Shown here: positions 53,375 to 54,636 of the stretch, piece by piece
Layout of the letters: each line of letters starts with the position of its first letter
Position numbering within the stretch: the stretch's first letter is position 1
Assembly (NCBI GenBank): GCA_902727915.1
Contig: CACVAU010000003.1
Coordinates: forward strand, 1 to 54,636
Source: an uncultured Sulfurovum sp.
Lineage (GTDB): Bacteria; Campylobacterota; Campylobacteria; Campylobacterales; Sulfurovaceae
Reading direction: 5' to 3'
Length of the DNA stretch: 54,636 nt
The notes under the pieces: generated by a model
The model's database searches: none
The model's input: the letters and a program-made list of their open reading frames with translations, nothing else
Told to the model about the DNA's origin: nothing
Program-made: the position numbers and the translations under genes

Positions 53375-54392
53375 GTGTGATAATCCATTTATCTTTTTCT
53401 TTTCTAAATAACATTGGGTAACTTGTACTTGTACTTCCATCTTTATCGTTAAAGGCAATTGCCCCATCAATATAAATCAATTTACCATTCTCTTCAATAA
53501 AAAAATACATTTTTGATTCATCCCACTTCAAAAGTTCTCTACTATCATCATTTACATTCTTTTTTAATTTTTCATAAAGTCTGTTTTTATAATAAGGGTT
53601 TTTATAATACATAGCAATATCCATTTCGCTATTTCTCTCATCAAACATATCTATAATAGAATCAACATCTTTTTTCATTAATGCGTCATAAATCTTTTTA
53701 TGCACTGTAAAAAACTCTTTTATATCCTTTGTCTCTCTTAACTTATTGTATTCATCATTACTCAACTCATCATATCTTTTCTCTATGATATTTTCACTAT
53801 CTAAAAATTTCCATCTAGGAAATGGTGTCTCTAAATTAATATTTTGAGTTAAATTCACTCCAGCAATTTTATCACCTTGATAAAAAGTTAATGGAGATGT
53901 TTCTATATCACTGATAACAACATCTCCTTTCTCATCTAAGAGAAAGTCCTTTTTTGAATTATATTTACCCTCAAGACTACTAGTTTTTAATGCTTTTTCT
54001 TGTTTATTATTATAAGTAATGGTTGAAATAGTTTTTGGTTCAATAGAAAAATCATCATACTTTTTAACACGTAAACTTACCTTACAAAGTAACTCTTTAT
54101 GTAACTTATAGTCCGTATCATCCCATGCTATCAATTGAACCTTTAATTCATTATCTCCACTTGTCATCAGATGATTCACAGGAACTTCTAAAATTGTTGG
54201 TGAACCACCTAGCTCTTTAAAAACTTTTACTCCATTCAAAGTAACAATAAAATTACTATACTCTGTCTCCATTCTCACACTAAAGCTTGGTTTATCTTCT
54301 AATATTGAATGCATCTTCTTTTCTTCTTGTTCTTCTCCACAGACTAAAACACTCCCTAGCACAACCATTAATGCAAATATTTTTTTAATCAT
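53370..54392 (-). CDS. Exported protein of unknown family
   Basis: The product has 340 residues with a signal peptide (KKIFALMVVLGSVLVCGEE; a Cys near 18 might be a lipobox, VLVCG). The N-terminal third looks like a beta-sandwich (FIVTLNGVKVFKELGG, NELKVQLIAWDD). The C-terminal part resembles nuclear-transport-factor-2-like domains (KKIYDALMKKDVDSIIDMFD ... YPMLFRKEKDKWIITR). I cannot name a family. It is the first island gene read on the minus strand. Confidence 0.55.
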   Translation of the reverse strand: MIKKIFALMVVLGSVLVCGEEQEEKKMHSILEDKPSFSVRMETEYSNFIVTLNGVKVFKELGGSPTILEVPVNHLMTSGDNELKVQLIAWDDTDYKLHKELLCKVSLRVKKYDDFSIEPKTISTITYNNKQEKALKTSSLEGKYNSKKDFLLDEKGDVVISDIETSPLTFYQGDKIAGVNLTQNINLETPFPRWKFLDSENIIEKRYDELSNDEYNKLRETKDIKEFFTVHKKIYDALMKKDVDSIIDMFDERNSEMDIAMYYKNPYYKNRLYEKLKKNVNDDSRELLKWDESKMYFFIEENGKLIYIDGAIAFNDKDGSTSTSYPMLFRKEKDKWIITR

Positions 54393-54575
54393 TTCTCTTC
54401 ATCTCATTTTATTGTTTTGATGTAATTTATTTCAGAAATCTTTTCCAGATCTTACTTGGGTTTTTAATCATGATCTAATGTTAAGTTCCTGTATAACCAT
54501 ATTAATAGAAACCCAAATTGCTAGTTAAAGAGAAATAAAGTAAAGTTCCATAAAAAGCTGTGAGAGGCGATAATT
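54393..54575. other. Right-edge spacer with repeat copy 2 and a lipoprotein-gene remnant
   Basis: The spacer holds the second copy of the 31-nt repeat (54465-54495), then a short match to the lipoprotein signal region at about 54497-54517 (GGTTTCTATTAAT on the minus strand). TTGGGTTT near 54456 and AAACCCAA near 54512 form an inverted pair around both. I read this as a Sel1 lipoprotein gene reduced to its first and last bits by an internal deletion. The rest, from about 54530, is the left end of the mobile element below. Confidence 0.45.
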
Positions 54576-54636
54576 ATGGAACAAAAGATGATAACAATAT
54601 ACTGCTTAATAGAAGAGTTCATAAAATCAATAGAAT
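54576..54636 (+). CDS. Transposase N-terminus (IS982-like), cut by the window edge
   Basis: Twenty codons are visible (MEQKMITIYCLIEEFIKSIE). ITIYCLIEEF is typical of the N-terminus of IS982-type DDE transposases, whose members begin with a similar IYCLxDDF phrase. The island therefore ends at a mobile element. The terminal repeat of the element cannot be fixed with one end only. Confidence 0.55.
   Translation, partial: MEQKMITIYCLIEEFIKSIE

Overview
The window comes from a low-GC Gram-negative bacterium, most likely a member of the Campylobacterota (Arcobacter/Sulfurimonas-like). The housekeeping block supports this: ligA, glnD, glmS, serS, trmA, prmC, an Nfu-type Fe-S protein, a PerR/Fur repressor beside a 2-Cys peroxiredoxin, TorF- and YfaZ-type outer-membrane proteins, modABC, and a Tat-exported flavocytochrome c/sulfide dehydrogenase flavoprotein typical of sulfur oxidisers. 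The species call is inferred from gene content and protein style; no database search was possible. No tRNA, rRNA or CRISPR array was recognised.

Region 1 (1-11.76 kb) is a lipopeptide-type biosynthetic island. A large nonribosomal peptide synthetase on the minus strand runs off the left edge. Its visible order is fatty-acyl-AMP ligase, carrier protein, condensation domain, then the start of an adenylation domain. Across a 630-bp divergent control region with nested inverted repeats lies an eight-gene plus-strand operon: a DUF697-like membrane protein, a PvdE/SyrD-type cyclic-peptide ABC exporter, an SPFH/prohibitin-like protein, a membrane-tethered Leu/Ile/Val-type binding protein, a dual solute-binding protein fused to an OmpA peptidoglycan anchor, a small membrane protein, a type II thioesterase and an Sfp-type phosphopantetheinyl transferase. 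Together these could start, load, proofread, export and possibly sense a lipopeptide.

Region 2 (11.8-38.2 kb) is mostly ordinary chromosome. Exceptions are a DUF433/DUF5615 toxin-antitoxin-like pair, a modABC cluster split by about 850 bp holding a decayed ORF6N gene and a nested palindrome, a ~129-nt hairpin between convergent genes, and a two-gene AAA ATPase + HNH module (Septu/PtuAB-like antiphage defence) wedged between prmC and a DUF4149/Mla-type ABC pair.

Region 3 (38.2-54.5 kb) is a polymorphic-toxin island read on the minus strand. A 1041-residue toxin (DUF4157-like HExxH head, SH3/LysM-like middle, hydrophobic pre-toxin segment, PoNe-type DNase tip) is followed by a tandem train of orphan toxin tips, four PoNi-type (DUF1910/DUF1911) immunity genes, and co-duplicated cassettes of a 143-residue protein and a cysteine-rich Sel1-repeat protein. 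Truncated pieces left between cassettes mark past recombination. Between the two closest toxin/immunity pairs, change is concentrated in the toxin's last ~60 residues and the immunity protein's first ~100. Two Sel1 lipoproteins sit at either side of the toxin train, and a transposase gene begins at the right edge.
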